Assembly (NCBI RefSeq): GCF_009363435.1
Contig: NZ_CP045354.1
Location: 2,570,501-2,634,500, forward strand
Direction: 5' to 3'
Length of the DNA stretch: 64,000 nucleotides
Source of the DNA: Labrenzia sp. THAF82
Lineage (GTDB): Bacteria; Pseudomonadota; Alphaproteobacteria; Rhizobiales; Stappiaceae
A program made the position numbers and the translations under genes. Shown here piece after piece: positions 1 to 9,275 of the stretch (position 1 is the stretch's first letter; every line of letters begins with the position of its first letter). The notes beneath the pieces are model-generated. The model had not been told where the DNA came from, made no database searches, and worked only from the letters and a program-made list of their open reading frames with translations.

Positions 1-703
1 CGGAGATCAGGTCGGCGATCTCGGTCACGGCGTCGACATTGGCCATTTCAAGAAAATACTGCTGAACGCTGCCAAACCCCTGATCGCCGGGGTTTCCATT
101 TTCAGCAGCGCCACTGGCGTCTGTTTCGAGGAACAAGTTGTCACCAATGGCTTCCAGACCGGCCTTGTTCACGAACCGCGCCAGCTGAAGCTGACCGAGC
201 TGGACTGTGTTGCCGCCCTGGTCAACACCCTGGACAACTCCGGTGTTGGATATCGTGATGTCCTGCGTGTTCTCCGGAATGGTAATGCCTGGATTGATCG
301 TGTAGCCATCAACGGTCACCAGCTGGCCGTTTGCGTCGCGCTCAAAGGAGCCGTCGCGGGAGTAGGCGGTCGTACCGTCCGGAAGATCAATTTGGAAGAA
401 ACCTTCTCCACGAATGGCAACGTCCAGTTCCTTGCTGGTCTGTTCCAGAGAGCCCTGGGACATGATGCGTGCGGTTGAAGCCAGCTTCACGCCGGACCCG
501 ATCTGAATGCCGGTCGGAACGATCGTGCCGGCTTCTGAAGTCTCCGTGCCCATGCGGCGCAGGTTTTGGTAGAGAAGGTCCTGAAAGTCGGCGCGCTGTT
601 TCTTGAAGCCGGTCGTGCGCATGTTGGCGACGTTGTTCGAGATGACCTCGACGTTCAGTTCCTGGGCCTTCATGCCCGTTGCGGCGATATGGAGTGCTTT
701 CAT
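1..703 (-). CDS. flgG: Flagellar distal rod protein FlgG (C-terminus cut by window edge)
   Basis: FlgG forms the distal rod of the flagellar basal body, exported through the flagellar type III apparatus. Translation from the ATG at 703 begins MKALHIAATGMKAQELNVEV and continues with SNNVANMRTTGFKKQ, the N-terminal rod/hook family signature. The internal segment ELDVAIRGEGFFQIDLPDG is the region conserved in FlgF, FlgG and FlgE. About 234 codons are present of the usual roughly 260, so the C-terminal helix lies outside the window. The start is preceded by AGGGAAG. It follows flgF by 22 bp on the same strand, so the two are probably cotranscribed leftward. Confidence 0.97.
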   Translation of the reverse strand, partial: MKALHIAATGMKAQELNVEVISNNVANMRTTGFKKQRADFQDLLYQNLRRMGTETSEAGTIVPTGIQIGSGVKLASTARIMSQGSLEQTSKELDVAIRGEGFFQIDLPDGTTAYSRDGSFERDANGQLVTVDGYTINPGITIPENTQDITISNTGVVQGVDQGGNTVQLGQLQLARFVNKAGLEAIGDNLFLETDASGAAENGNPGDQGFGSVQQYFLEMANVDAVTEIADLIS

Positions 704-725
704 TGTTCTGCTTCCCTAAAGCGCG

Positions 726-1466
726 TCAGGCCTGAAATCTGCCGAGTGTGGAAATGGCTTGCTGTCTCAACTCATCGAGGTCTTTGACAACTTTTGAAGT
801 CGCGTTGTAGGCGCGGGTAACTTCGACAAGACGCGTCACCTCGGTGACGCCATAGACATTGGAGTTTTCGAAAGCACCCTGAACCATGCGTGGTGCCAGA
901 ACAGGTTCCGCATCTTCGCCCTTGAAGAGCGTGTCGCCGATTTTTTCCAGCTCACGTACATCTTCAAAATCGACGACGCGGATCTTGCCACGAATGCCAA
1001 GCTCGGTTGCGATTGTTCCGTCTTCCGTGATCTGTACGCCGCCATCTTCAACGGAGAAGGTGATCGGACCGCCTTCGGTCATGACGGGCTCGCCGCCCGC
1101 AGTCACCAGTTGCCCAGTGTCATCGAGATGGAATGTGCCGCTGCGTGTGTAGGCTTCAGTGCCATCAGGCATCTGCACAACGAAAAAACCGTCGCTGTTC
1201 AAAGCAAGGTCAAAGTCGTTGCCGGTCGTCTTGATCGAGCCGGGTGTGAAGTCGGTCCGCGTCGTGAACATATCGACGTAGGATATGGTCTGGTCCGCCG
1301 GCTCGAAGGCGGACCCTTCGGCGATCGGCATCAGGTATTCTGTAAAATGCAAGTTCTGCGATTTGAAGCCCGATGTGTTCAGGTTCGCCATGTTGTTGGC
1401 GATCACATCAAGATGATTCCGCAAGATCGATTGCCTTGATAAGGCGACTAACTGAGCGTTCTCCAT
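726..1466 (-). CDS. flgF: Flagellar basal-body rod protein FlgF
   Basis: FlgF is a proximal rod subunit of the basal body. The 246-residue product has the expected length. It opens with a helix followed by DVIANNMANLNTSGFKSQ (residues about 20-37), the rod-protein N-terminal motif, and has FDLALNSDGFFVVQMPDGTE near residue 85-105. The C-terminus (EVTRLVEVTRAYNATSK) is the coiled-coil rod signature. It is the first gene of a leftward flgF-flgG unit, divergent from fliL across a 284-bp spacer that carries candidate CtrA and palindromic sites. Confidence 0.96.
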   Translation of the reverse strand: MENAQLVALSRQSILRNHLDVIANNMANLNTSGFKSQNLHFTEYLMPIAEGSAFEPADQTISYVDMFTTRTDFTPGSIKTTGNDFDLALNSDGFFVVQMPDGTEAYTRSGTFHLDDTGQLVTAGGEPVMTEGGPITFSVEDGGVQITEDGTIATELGIRGKIRVVDFEDVRELEKIGDTLFKGEDAEPVLAPRMVQGAFENSNVYGVTEVTRLVEVTRAYNATSKVVKDLDELRQQAISTLGRFQA

Positions 1467-1639
1467 GGTGAACGTATCCCTTCATGCTCCCCGATGAGCC
1501 GGCCAAATCTCCCCAGATCTGCGGGCTCGTTAAGGTTAATGCACGAGGCGTGCCAGTTTTTAAATCCTTGGGAAATCTGGGTAAAAGCCAAACGAGGCGG
1601 ATGCGTGCGGCAAGAGATTCCGGCAGAAATTAACCGCTT

Positions 1640-1652
1640 GGCAATTTTTGCC
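1640..1652. promoter_or_regulatory. Palindrome GGCAA-N3-TTGCC in the flgF/fliL intergenic region
   Basis: Perfect inverted repeat GGCAA-TTT-TTGCC. The same half-sites with the same 3-bp spacing occur at 13065-13077 and 13196-13208, both also in a flagellar promoter region. It lies about 100 bp before fliL and just upstream of a CtrA-like box. A dimeric regulator site is inferred. The geometry is not a sigma-54 promoter, because GG and GC are 8 bp apart instead of 10. Confidence 0.5.
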
Positions 1653-1664
1653 CGGTGACTCGCG

Positions 1665-1680
1665 TTAATGGCTTGGTAAC
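1665..1680 (+). promoter_or_regulatory. Candidate CtrA box before fliL
   Basis: TTAA-TGGCTTG-GTAAC matches the CtrA consensus TTAA-N7-TTAAC with one mismatch in the second half. Further TTAAC half-sites follow at 1687-1691 and 1694-1698, about 55-60 bp before the fliL start. CtrA control of class II flagellar operons is well established in alphaproteobacteria. Its use here is inferred. Confidence 0.5.
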
Positions 1681-1750
1681 CTTTCGTTAACCATTAACTC
1701 TTTAGTAATAAATAGACGCGCGCGTGACGCCCGCTTGAGCGGAGTTCCGG

Positions 1751-2260
1751 ATGACTGATGAAAACGCCGCAGCCGATGACGAAGGCGAGAACGAGGCGGA
1801 ATCTGCCGGTGGTGGCAAGAAAAAGCTGTTCCTGTTCGGCGGAATCGGTCTGGTCGTTCTGCTGGCTGCAGGCGGTGCCGCATATTACTTCCTGATGGGA
1901 AGCAGTGCGCCAATGGTCATGTCGGGCGATCCTGAATCGCCGCAGGCCGTGCAAAAGCCGGTTGTCTTTTACGACCTTCCGGAAATGACAGTGAATTTGG
2001 CGACTGACGGGCGAACGACCTACCTGAAGGTTCGCATCGCTCTGGAAGTCGAGAATCGGGCAATGATCGATCAGATCCAGCCGTATCTGCCACGCATTCT
2101 GGATGCGTTTCAGATCTATCTGCGAGAACTGCGCCCAGCGGACCTGGAAGGGTCTGCCGGTTTGTTTCGTCTGAAGGAAGAATTGCTCAGACGGATCAAT
2201 TTGTCGGTCTATCCGGCGAAGGTGGAAGGGGTGCTGTTCAAGGAAATCCTTGTTCAGTGA
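1751..2260 (+). CDS. fliL: Flagellar basal body-associated protein FliL
   Basis: FliL is a single-pass inner-membrane protein that surrounds the stator units and supports torque generation. The 169-residue product has an acidic cytoplasmic N-terminus, then a KKK anchor and one membrane helix at about residues 27-48 (LFLFGGIGLVVLLAAGGAAY). The periplasmic FliL domain follows (YDLPEMTVNLATDGR, then YLKVRIALEVEN), ending with FKEILVQ typical of the family. The start has a CGGAG ribosome site. It is first in an operon with fliM 8 bp downstream. Confidence 0.96.
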   Translation: MTDENAAADDEGENEAESAGGGKKKLFLFGGIGLVVLLAAGGAAYYFLMGSSAPMVMSGDPESPQAVQKPVVFYDLPEMTVNLATDGRTTYLKVRIALEVENRAMIDQIQPYLPRILDAFQIYLRELRPADLEGSAGLFRLKEELLRRINLSVYPAKVEGVLFKEILVQ

Positions 2261-2268
2261 CAAATTGA

Positions 2269-3507
2269 ATGGCTGATGTCGACGACGAAGACGATCTGTC
2301 CGAAGAGGATATGGCCGACGCTTGGGGTGCTGCCCTGGCGGAGCAGGGCGCAGGCGGTGACGATGACGAAGATCTCGCCGCAGCCTGGGGCGCTGCTCTA
2401 GAGGAGCAGGGAGCCGGCAGTTCCGATGACATGGCAGCCCAATGGGCCGCGATGATCGACGACAGCGAGCCTGATCTGGAAAACGCGACCCGCGGCGCTG
2501 ACCGTGTGTTGAACCAGGAAGAGATCGACAATCTCCTCGGATTCAACATCGAAGATACAATCGCCGGCGATCAGAGCGGGATCCGTGCACTGATCAATTC
2601 GGCGATGGTCTCCTATGAGCGTCTGCCGATGCTGGAAATCGTGTTTGACCGCCTTGTGCGGCTGACCACGACCTCCTTGCGCAATTTCACCTCGGACAAC
2701 GTCGAAGTTTCACTCGATTCAATCAGTTCCGTACGGTTTGGGGACTATCTCAATTCCATTCCGCTGCCTGCGATTCTTGGCGTATTCAAAGCCGAAGAAT
2801 GGGACGGCTTTGGATTGATTACCGTTGAATCTAGCCTGATTTACTCGATCATTGACGTTCTTCTGGGCGGCGGTCGCGGAACGTCCGCAGTGCGTGTCGA
2901 AGGGCGGCCTTACACCACAATTGAAACCGGCCTCGTTCAGCAGATGGTGGCACTGATCCTTCAGGATGCCGAGCAGGCTTTTGCTCCGTTGTCCCCGGTC
3001 CATTTCAATCTGGAGCGGCTTGAGACAAATCCGAGATTTGCGGCCATTTCCCGACCGGCCAATGCCGCGATCCTCGTGGAATTGCGGATCGACATGGAAG
3101 ATCGCGGCGGTTCCGTCGAGATCATGATGCCCTATGCAACGCTGGAGCCGATCCGCGACCTGCTGTTGCAGATGTTCATGGGCGAAAAGTTCGGCCGGGA
3201 TCCGATCTGGGAAGGTCACCTTGCAACGGAAATCCACGCGGCAGAAGTCGACATAGATGCCGTTCTTCACGAGACCTATCTGCCACTTGGCCGAGTGTTG
3301 AGTCTGGATGTTGGGCAAACGCTTGTTTTTGATGTTGAACCCTCGGATTCGGTCACCATCAAATGCGGCAATATTCCCTTGACGGAAGGGACGCTTGGAA
3401 AAGTGGAAGACGCGATTGCAATCCGTGTCGCAAAGAATTTGCGCAAGCCGAAAATGACCCTGGCTGCTTTCGAGCGTGCCATGCAAAACGAAATGGACCA
3501 ACCATGA
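2269..3507 (+). CDS. fliM: Flagellar motor switch protein FliM with a repeated N-terminal extension
   Basis: FliM is a C-ring subunit that binds phospho-CheY and sets rotation direction. The usual CheY-binding/start motif, LNQEEIDNLLGF, is at residues 81-92 instead of the extreme N-terminus. The CheC-like middle domain and C-terminal SpoA domain (GRVLSLDVGQTL to IRVAKNL) are complete. The first 80 residues are an acidic extension with three related units: DMADAWGAALAEQGAG (14-29), DLAAAWGAALEEQGAG (35-50) and DMAAQWAAMIDD (54-65). Total length is 412 residues against roughly 330 for many FliM proteins. The stop overlaps the next start as ATGA. Confidence 0.96.
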   Translation: MADVDDEDDLSEEDMADAWGAALAEQGAGGDDDEDLAAAWGAALEEQGAGSSDDMAAQWAAMIDDSEPDLENATRGADRVLNQEEIDNLLGFNIEDTIAGDQSGIRALINSAMVSYERLPMLEIVFDRLVRLTTTSLRNFTSDNVEVSLDSISSVRFGDYLNSIPLPAILGVFKAEEWDGFGLITVESSLIYSIIDVLLGGGRGTSAVRVEGRPYTTIETGLVQQMVALILQDAEQAFAPLSPVHFNLERLETNPRFAAISRPANAAILVELRIDMEDRGGSVEIMMPYATLEPIRDLLLQMFMGEKFGRDPIWEGHLATEIHAAEVDIDAVLHETYLPLGRVLSLDVGQTLVFDVEPSDSVTIKCGNIPLTEGTLGKVEDAIAIRVAKNLRKPKMTLAAFERAMQNEMDQP

Positions 3508-4079
3508 GCACATTGCCACTCGGAATGATCATCGAAGGGCTGGTCGCCGTACTTTTGCTGATCACGATCGGATACTGCTGGATGCTGAACCGCAGACTGC
3601 AGAGGCTTCGCGCCGATGAAGAAGTGCTTCGGGCAACCATTTCCGAACTCATGACGGCAACAGAAATCGCTGAACGGGCAATCCTGGGGCTGAAGACTAC
3701 GGCGGCCGATGCCGACAAAACCCTTGGTAGCCGCCTGAAACAAGCAGAAACAATGTCCAGTGCGCTGGTCTCGCAGATCGGTGAAGGAGAGAAGATCTTC
3801 AGCAGGATCACCCAGATTGCCGAAGCTGCGCGTTCCGCAAGTCCCGGTCCTGCGATGGGTGGACGAGGCGAAGCCTATCCGGTGCGCGCTCCGTCAGAGC
3901 AAACGCAATATGGCGGGCCTACACCGCCAGCATATACTGATCCATATCAAGCGCCGATGGCGCCGGCGGCTGAACCGGAACGCACCAGAAACAGCCGAGC
4001 TTCGGACATCAGAAGCGCTGCGGCGGAAGCAACAGCGCGTCTTGAACAGTTCCGCAAACGCAACGGTGCCGCTGCATGA
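3504..4079 (+). CDS. DUF6468 membrane-anchored protein of the fliM-motE block
   Basis: The 191-residue product has one N-terminal membrane helix (about residues 8-28, IIEGLVAVLLLITIGYC), then a basic stretch (NRRLQRLRADEEVLR) and a long helical segment rich in Glu, Ala and Thr. A Pro/Ala/Gln-rich region and a short basic helical tail complete it. This matches the DUF6468 family, which sits between fliM and motE in many alphaproteobacteria; its function is not established. The chosen ATG at 3504 overlaps the fliM stop (ATGA), and its own stop overlaps the motE start in the same way. Tight translational coupling suggests a motor-associated role. A longer in-frame reading from 3363 would lie inside fliM and was not used. 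Confidence 0.85.
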   Translation: MSTLPLGMIIEGLVAVLLLITIGYCWMLNRRLQRLRADEEVLRATISELMTATEIAERAILGLKTTAADADKTLGSRLKQAETMSSALVSQIGEGEKIFSRITQIAEAARSASPGPAMGGRGEAYPVRAPSEQTQYGGPTPPAYTDPYQAPMAPAAEPERTRNSRASDIRSAAAEATARLEQFRKRNGAAA

Positions 4080-4789
4080 ACCTGAGATTGCTTCCATTGC
4101 TGGGGATCTCTGCAAGTGCTTTGCTTGCGCTCAAGCTTCTCGGGTTTGTCGCGGGACCTGAAAGCACAAGTCTTCCCATCAATGCCGCGGTTGCTCAGGA
4201 GACCGAAGGTGCCGAGGCTGAAAATGCAGCAGCCGATGGACCAGCGCCGCCAGCGCCACCTGGCGGAGGGGCCCCTCCGGACCAGCCCGTCTTGCCGGAC
4301 AGCCTGGAAATCGGTGGCTCAGCAGCCGAGCGAGCAGTACTGGAAAGCCTGGGCAAGCGTCGCGAGACGTTGCAAGAGCAGGAAGGTCAACTTGATCTTC
4401 GCGAAAAACTTCTACAGGCGACCGAAGAACGCATACAGAAGCGTCTTGATGAGCTCAAGAAGCTTGAGCAACGCATCGAAAAGACCGTCGGAAAGAATAA
4501 GCAAAAAGAAAAGGATGAGATCGCTGACCTTGTGACCATGTATGAAAACATGAAACCCAAGGATGCAGCGCGCATATTCAACCGGCTCAGTCTGCCCATT
4601 CTCATGAAGGTCGTTCAACAGATGAAGCCGCGGAAGATGGCGGCGATCCTGGCGAAGATGTCTCCGGAAGCTGCTGAAAAGCTCACTGTGGCGATTGCCA
4701 GCAATTCGACGAATGTGCCTGAGCCAGAGAAACAGATGCAGGCAAAGGCTCCAACGAGCGACACGCTCCCAAAAATACCGTCAAATTGA
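4076..4789 (+). CDS. motE: MotE family motility protein (MgtE N-domain-like)
   Basis: In Sinorhizobium, MotE is a periplasmic chaperone for the motility protein MotC. The 237-residue product has an N-terminal hydrophobic export segment (residues about 4-26), a Pro/Ala linker, and a charged coiled coil (about 90-145). A C-terminal MgtE_N/FliG-like helical domain follows (MYENMKPKDAARIFNRL, then MKPRKMAAILAKMSPEAAEKL). The start overlaps the preceding stop (ATGA). No motC gene is in the window; the next gene downstream is a very large periplasmic TPR protein that may be its partner (inference). Confidence 0.85.
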   Translation: MNLRLLPLLGISASALLALKLLGFVAGPESTSLPINAAVAQETEGAEAENAAADGPAPPAPPGGGAPPDQPVLPDSLEIGGSAAERAVLESLGKRRETLQEQEGQLDLREKLLQATEERIQKRLDELKKLEQRIEKTVGKNKQKEKDEIADLVTMYENMKPKDAARIFNRLSLPILMKVVQQMKPRKMAAILAKMSPEAAEKLTVAIASNSTNVPEPEKQMQAKAPTSDTLPKIPSN

Positions 4790-4883
4790 GCAGGAATGAG
4801 CGGATTTAAGAGGATCGCGTAAGAGCACGTTAAGGACAGCTCATTAACAATAGCGTGTTGGCGTCGTTTGAGGACAGGGCAAC

Positions 4884-7800
4884 TTGCGGGTACCGTTCTT
4901 GACATTGCAGAAGAATGACGGATCTGTCGGGCGTGGCAGTGCAAGCCCTTTGCTGCGTCTTCTTCACTCTGCACTTCTTTGCTTAATACTGTTCGCCGCA
5001 GCGGCGAGCGCAACAGCCAATGCTGAAACGCTCGAGCCGGTGGAACTCGATGCCATTCAGGAAGAGCGCTACGGGCGGATCGTCCTGACTTTCAAAGACC
5101 GTACGCTGTTGCCGATCTACGATGCGGTGATCACGGGCGGCGTTCTCAGAATATCCTTCGAAGAACCGATCGACATCAAAGTTGATGATGTGCCGCTTGA
5201 TCTTGGCGATTATGTCACGATCGCCCGCCGGGACCCGGACGGCAGCGCGATCCGTTTTGCGCTCAAGAATCAATTCCAGATCAACACGCTGGAAGCGGGC
5301 GAGAAGCTCTTTGTCGACATTTTGCCAATGGATTGGCAGGGGCTTCCTCCGGGGCTTCCGGACGACGTCGTTCGGGAACTGGCCAAGCGTGCTGAAGCTG
5401 CAATGCGCAAGGTGCGTGCGCTTGAACAGGCCCGGCTGAAAGCCCAGGAAGGGCCGGAAGTTACCTTGCACGTGGGAGAACATCCGACTTTCACACGCCT
5501 TGTGTTTGACTGGTCAATTAAGTTCGACACCGCTTTCGTGCGGGAAAACGACATCATCAAGCTGACCTTCAATCATCCGGCCCAGCTCGACATTGCTCAT
5601 TTGCGCGCTCATCTTCCTCAAGGTGTCATTGATGCGACGTCTTTTCTGGACAAGGGCAAGCTCAAGTTTCTGATGCGTGTCGAACCTTCGGTCGATATCC
5701 GCGCTTTCCGCGAGGAACAGACCTACGTGATCGACGTCACGCCTGAGAACATGCAGGTGAATGACCCGGCCAACGCGTTGATCAACAAAGAGCTGTCGGT
5801 TGAAGACAATCAAAACCGCAAGAACATGATCAGCGCGCCCGGTTTGCGCGATACACGTGAAGTAAACGATCCACGAGGTCTGCCTCCGGCACAAACATCA
5901 AGCGCCAGTGGCGGTGTTTTGAAGGAATCGACGGCGGACGACTCGCCGGCCTATACCGTTGTTCCAATCGAGCGCGGCAACAATGGAGCGGCGACGCCAG
6001 AAGCGGCGGTCCCGCAGGCACAGCAATCTGATCAGGCCGCCGCGGTGTTACCCGAGGTGCCGACTGATGCTGAGGCGATCGCTGTTCCGAACCAGCAGAT
6101 TGCCATGGTGCCTCGCACGAAACCCAACCTTGAGGAACCAGCCCCGCCGCAGCTGACGGCAGAGGCGGGGCCACCGGCCAATGTTCGATCGGCTGACGCG
6201 CAGATCGACATCCTTCCGCAAGTTGCCACAACGACCGCTCCGGCGGTCGAAACGCTTCCTGCACCAGAAGTGGTTGCATCTGGTTTGCTTGTTGCCGGTA
6301 ACGCACAAGGCGAAGACGACGACCTGACAACAGCGACAATTGCCAGCACTACAGAGGCGGACAATGAGCCTGCACCGATGGTGTTGGCGCAGGCCGAGAC
6401 TGGCGCTCAGACAGGGGAGGAAACGCTGACCGGAGACGAAGTCGTCCGCAAAGCGCCTATGTTGGACCTTTCCAAGCAGAAGCCTGGTCAGACGCAAGCC
6501 ACGCCCGTGAGCAATGGCATTCCAACATTGGAGCCTGTCGAGGCCGCTGTACCGGACAGTCAGCCTGAGGTGCCCGTTCCAAATGGAGCTGTGCAGGTTC
6601 AGGAGCAGCGCACGTTTGGCGGCGGTGAGGTGCCTGCAGGTATTCAACTGCCTTCACGCCCGGAAAACGCACCAGAGGTCTGGCGTGCCCAAGGCGGCCG
6701 CGAGGCCAACGAGATGCCTTCACCGGAAACGCCGCCAGCGAGTTTTGCGGCAGAAGCCCGTAAGATCGTGTCTGCCGAAGCGCGCCGGATCGGCAACACG
6801 GTAAGAGTTGTCTTTCCGTTTTCAGAACCTGTTTCCAGTGCAGTCTTTCGCCGCAATGACAGTATCTGGTTGGTTTTCGACACCGATGCCACCATCGATA
6901 CACGGGGCATGGCGGCAGCGCTTGCCGAGACGGTGGACGCCATCGCTGTCAAGCACTTCGAAGACTACCAGATCCTGCGCCTTGACATGAACGATCCGGT
7001 TCTTGCGACTGTTGGCGCAGACGGAAATGCATGGTCGCTGGTTATCGGGGACATGATCCTGGAACCTTCCCGGCCTCTGCAGCTGGAGCGGACCGTGCGC
7101 GGTGATGGCGGTTCAGTGCTCCGCGTTCTCTATCAGGATCCTCAAAATATTCGTCAGGTTGTCGACCCGTTTGTGGGAGACAAGATTTCACTTGTCACCG
7201 GCTTCGGACCTCCCAGAGGTTTATTGAAGCAGCAAAGCTTTGTTGAACTCGATGCACTGAGTTCCGCGCAGGGTATCGCCATCGTCGGGAAATCCGACGA
7301 ATTGAAGGTGAAGATCCTTGGCGACGATGTGATGATTGAAAAGGAAGGCGGTCTCTCGCTTTCAAATCGGCATTTGCGCGGCGGCACTGGCGCTTTCAAC
7401 TCGATCATTGCGCCGGATGACAGCAACAATGTCGAGTTCGTCTCGTTGAGTACGGAAGGTCCGGGTGCTTACCGGTCAAGGTTGCTGGAGTTGCAGGCAA
7501 AGCTTGCAAGATCTCCGGAAGGCAAGCGCCGCAAACCTCTCATGGCGCTGTCGCGTTTCTATCTGGCGCATCAGTTTGCACAAGAAGCGCTCGGGTTGAT
7601 GAAGCTGGCGCTCGAGGAAGAGCCTGCACTTGCCGAAGACAGCTCGTTCAATCTGATGATGGGCGCGGCCCAGACAATGGCTGACCGTCCTCAAGAAGCC
7701 TATATGCACCTGAACCGGCCAGATCTGAAAAACAGCCCAGACGCTGCGGTCTGGCAGACAATTGTGGACGTCAAGCTCGGCAAATGGACACCAGCACGGA

Positions 7801-9170
7801 TCGCGATGCCACGTGGCCGCGCGGTTGTTGGCAATTATCCATCCGCGATACAGACCGAATTCAAGCTTGCAGCTGCGCAGGCGATGGTCGAGGTCAACGA
7901 TTTTGGACTTGCCAACGGTATTCTGGCTGAAATTGAACCGAGTGAAGTCACCCAGGCGCAGGCCGCGCGATATGACATTTTGCGCGGCCGGGTCGCCGAT
8001 GCCTCGGGCCGGTCCCAGGAAGCGCTTACGGTGTTTGACCTTGTCACGCGATCTGACGACCGTCCACGCTCAGCTGAGGCAGAGTACCGGGCCTTGAGAA
8101 TCCGGTACCGCGACGGTGAAATCGACAATGATGAAACGATCGAGCGGCTTGCCAGCCTCGCTACTTCCTGGCGCGGGGATGAAATCGAGCTCAAGACGTT
8201 GCGTTTCCTGTCACAGCTTTATGCGGAACGGGGGCAATATCGGGAAGCCTTTGAGGCTATGAAATCGGCTGTTCAGGCAGAACCCGACTCCGACACAACG
8301 CGTCTCCTGCAGGAAGAGATGAACGGCCTCTTCAATGCGCTGTTCCTTGACGGCAAAGCAGATGAGATGCAGCCCGTCAAAGCGCTGGCTCTTTACTATG
8401 ACTTCCGCGAAATGACGCCGATCGGGCGCCAGGGCGACGAGATGGTGCGCCTTTTGGCCAAGCGACTTGTCGAAGTGGATCTGCTTGATCAGGCGACGGA
8501 ACTGCTGCGCCATCAGGTGGACAATCGCCTGAAGGGAGCAGCGCGTGCACAAATTGCTGCAGACCTTGCGGCCATCTATCTGATGGATCGGAAAGCCGAC
8601 GAAGCACTTCGGGTCCTGAACAGGACCCGGCAAGCCAGTTTGCCCTCGACACTGGAGCGGCAACGCAACATCGTCGAGGCGAGGGCACTCACCGAAAATG
8701 GCCGTCCTGACCTTGCATTGGAGCTGGTCCGCAACATGCGCGGGTCTGATGTCGACCGGTTGCGCGCAGATACGTTCTGGGCCGCGGAAAGCTGGAGAGA
8801 TGCGGGCGAACAGCTGGAGGCCATGCACGGTTCACGCTGGTCTGACAATATTCCCCTGGGCGAGCTTGAGCGCCGTGACATTCTGCGCGCCGGTATTGCT
8901 TACTCCCTTGCTGGCGACCAATTAAGTTTGGAACGCCTGCAGACGAAATACATGAAGAAAATGGCGGACAGCCAGGAAGCGATGGCCTTTGAGGTCGTGA
9001 CCCGCCCGGTCGAGACGCAGGGTGTGGAATTCCTGGAGGTGGCCAATGCTCTTGCAGATGTCGATTCACTTGAAACCTTCCTGAAAGAGTATCGCCGTCA
9101 GTACATGTCGCCAGACAGCAACAGGGGACAGGCGGCGGCCGGCCCCGAGGCTGAGGAAGCAGCGGGCTGA
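4884..9170 (+). CDS. Very large secreted AMIN-like/TPR protein of the flagellar cluster
   Basis: This 1428-residue product starts at TTG 4884; no ATG lies near the mature N-terminus. A signal peptide (about residues 22-48, LLRLLHSALLCLILFAAAAS) directs it to the periplasm. Beta-rich AMIN-like segments occupy about 50-290, followed by a 330-residue Pro/Ala/Glu-rich disordered stretch. A second AMIN-like domain (about 625-720, RIGNTVRVVFPFSEPVSSAV) precedes an alpha-helical TPR-like region (about 870-1400). Similar large TPR proteins follow motE in other alphaproteobacteria from memory of the synteny, but I know no assigned function. Its position directly after motE suggests a periplasmic motor component, perhaps analogous to MotC (inference). 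It converges on the DUF2336 gene. Confidence 0.8.
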   Translation: MRVPFLTLQKNDGSVGRGSASPLLRLLHSALLCLILFAAAASATANAETLEPVELDAIQEERYGRIVLTFKDRTLLPIYDAVITGGVLRISFEEPIDIKVDDVPLDLGDYVTIARRDPDGSAIRFALKNQFQINTLEAGEKLFVDILPMDWQGLPPGLPDDVVRELAKRAEAAMRKVRALEQARLKAQEGPEVTLHVGEHPTFTRLVFDWSIKFDTAFVRENDIIKLTFNHPAQLDIAHLRAHLPQGVIDATSFLDKGKLKFLMRVEPSVDIRAFREEQTYVIDVTPENMQVNDPANALINKELSVEDNQNRKNMISAPGLRDTREVNDPRGLPPAQTSSASGGVLKESTADDSPAYTVVPIERGNNGAATPEAAVPQAQQSDQAAAVLPEVPTDAEAIAVPNQQIAMVPRTKPNLEEPAPPQLTAEAGPPANVRSADAQIDILPQVATTTAPAVETLPAPEVVASGLLVAGNAQGEDDDLTTATIASTTEADNEPAPMVLAQAETGAQTGEETLTGDEVVRKAPMLDLSKQKPGQTQATPVSNGIPTLEPVEAAVPDSQPEVPVPNGAVQVQEQRTFGGGEVPAGIQLPSRPENAPEVWRAQGGREANEMPSPETPPASFAAEARKIVSAEARRIGNTVRVVFPFSEPVSSAVFRRNDSIWLVFDTDATIDTRGMAAALAETVDAIAVKHFEDYQILRLDMNDPVLATVGADGNAWSLVIGDMILEPSRPLQLERTVRGDGGSVLRVLYQDPQNIRQVVDPFVGDKISLVTGFGPPRGLLKQQSFVELDALSSAQGIAIVGKSDELKVKILGDDVMIEKEGGLSLSNRHLRGGTGAFNSIIAPDDSNNVEFVSLSTEGPGAYRSRLLELQAKLARSPEGKRRKPLMALSRFYLAHQFAQEALGLMKLALEEEPALAEDSSFNLMMGAAQTMADRPQEAYMHLNRPDLKNSPDAAVWQTIVDVKLGKWTPARIAMPRGRAVVGNYPSAIQTEFKLAAAQAMVEVNDFGLANGILAEIEPSEVTQAQAARYDILRGRVADASGRSQEALTVFDLVTRSDDRPRSAEAEYRALRIRYRDGEIDNDETIERLASLATSWRGDEIELKTLRFLSQLYAERGQYREAFEAMKSAVQAEPDSDTTRLLQEEMNGLFNALFLDGKADEMQPVKALALYYDFREMTPIGRQGDEMVRLLAKRLVEVDLLDQATELLRHQVDNRLKGAARAQIAADLAAIYLMDRKADEALRVLNRTRQASLPSTLERQRNIVEARALTENGRPDLALELVRNMRGSDVDRLRADTFWAAESWRDAGEQLEAMHGSRWSDNIPLGELERRDILRAGIAYSLAGDQLSLERLQTKYMKKMADSQEAMAFEVVTRPVETQGVEFLEVANALADVDSLETFLKEYRRQYMSPDSNRGQAAAGPEAEEAAG

Positions 9171-9275
9171 TAAGCACTTGGGTTTGTGGTCTTCTAGCTC
9201 GCTAAAGCCAGGTCAATTGCCCTTCACGCACCGACAGGCGCACGAAACAAGTTCTCTCAAATCTTGAATTGAAAG

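Noticed and set aside
1638..1654. Possible sigma-54 promoter around GGCAATTTTTGCC
   Set aside because: GG and GC are 8 bp apart instead of the required 10, so it is read as a palindrome, not a -24/-12 promoter.
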